32,166 nucleotides of DNA. Origin: Burkholderiaceae bacterium. Its GTDB lineage: Bacteria; Pseudomonadota; Gammaproteobacteria; Burkholderiales; Burkholderiaceae_C. Below, piece by piece: positions 32,070 through 32,166 of the stretch. Positions within the stretch are counted from its first letter, which is position 1; each line of letters begins with the position of its first letter. The translations under genes and the position numbers were made by a program. The stretch spans positions 1 to 32,166 of the forward strand of contig JADMJJ010000099.1 in assembly GCA_018780645.1 (NCBI GenBank), in the 5' to 3' direction. A model generated the notes under the pieces. That model worked only from the letters and a program-made list of their open reading frames with translations, searched no databases and had not been told where the DNA came from.

Positions 32070-32102
32070 GGCTTGGCTTTGGGGGCGCGCGCATCGGCCG
32101 GC

Positions 32103-32119
32103 CCCGGATTTCATCCGGG
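32103..32119. terminator. Hairpin after the TRAP binding protein gene
   Basis: CCCGGAT (32103-32109) and ATCCGGG (32113-32119) form a 7-bp stem with loop TTC, followed by CTTGTATGTTT on the plus strand. This is a modest intrinsic-terminator shape and may end the udh operon, or separate dctP from genes outside the window. Confidence 0.5.
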
Positions 32120-32166
32120 CTTGTATGTTTGGGGCAGCACCTTCAGACGCAGCGACTGAGGGTGCC
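32111..32166 (-). CDS. Possible 3' end of a minus-strand gene running off the window
   Basis: On the minus strand a frame is open from the window edge and ends LRLKVLPQTYKPG at a TGA at 32111-32113, within the hairpin. Only 18 codons are visible and third positions are not strongly GC-biased, so this may be chance. If real, it would converge with the TRAP binding protein gene and leave that gene without adjacent membrane subunits. No family can be assigned. Confidence 0.25.
   Translation of the reverse strand, partial: HPQSLRLKVLPQTYKPG

Noticed and set aside
32125-32166. Start of a plus-strand gene (ATG at 32125) after the TRAP protein gene
   Set aside because: No ribosome site before it, and only 14 codons are visible with no family signature.

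Overview
The window looks like a chromosomal segment of a GC-rich betaproteobacterium of the order Burkholderiales, most likely near Roseateles, Pelomonas or Mitsuaria. This is inferred from gene content: propionyl-CoA carboxylase beside methylmalonyl-CoA epimerase, a Bug-type binding protein, a PEP-CTERM protein, a large TonB-dependent receptor and dense ATGA gene overlaps. No rRNA, tRNA, CRISPR array or transposase was seen.

Layout. (1) 1-2101: the 3' end of the propionyl-CoA carboxylase alpha subunit gene and a methylmalonyl-CoA epimerase gene. (2) 2201-4431: an ECF sigma factor, a one-pass membrane partner and a secreted proline-rich protein of unknown function. (3) 4434-14832, minus strand: a nine-gene pectin operon reading kduI, kduD, togM, togN, togA, togB, ogl, a CE8-PL1 fusion and an IclR regulator of the KdgR type. 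(4) 15063-22740, plus strand, divergent from (3): kdgF, a TonB-dependent receptor, a CE12 esterase, a PEP-CTERM protein and a PL1-CE8 fusion. (5) 22751-25014, minus strand: kdgK and a PL1-like pectate lyase. (6) 25097-28265, minus strand: a Bug binding protein, garL and garR, with two large inverted palindromic repeats before garR. (7) 28365-32069: a FadR-type GntR regulator on the minus strand, and divergent uronate dehydrogenase, SMP-30 lactonase and TRAP binding protein genes on the plus strand.

How the genes fit together. Secreted esterases (CE8, CE12) and pectate lyases would strip and cleave pectin. The TonB receptor would carry oligogalacturonides over the outer membrane and the Tog-type ABC importer over the inner one. 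Ogl, KdgF, KduI, KduD and KdgK then lead unsaturated products to 2-keto-3-deoxy-6-phosphogluconate. Saturated uronates would instead be oxidised by uronate dehydrogenase, hydrolysed by the lactonase, dehydrated by an enzyme not in this window, cleaved by GarL and reduced by GarR. KDPG aldolase and galactarate/glucarate dehydratase are absent here. KdgR-box-like palindromes lie at the kduI/kdgF divergent promoter and before kdgK. A different 15-base motif is shared by the gntR/udh and bug promoters, suggesting that the two branches are regulated separately.

The most notable points are two CE8/PL1 fusions with opposite domain order, a PEP-CTERM protein coupled to one of them, the paired ~110-base hairpins, and the ECF cassette with an uncharacterised secreted protein.
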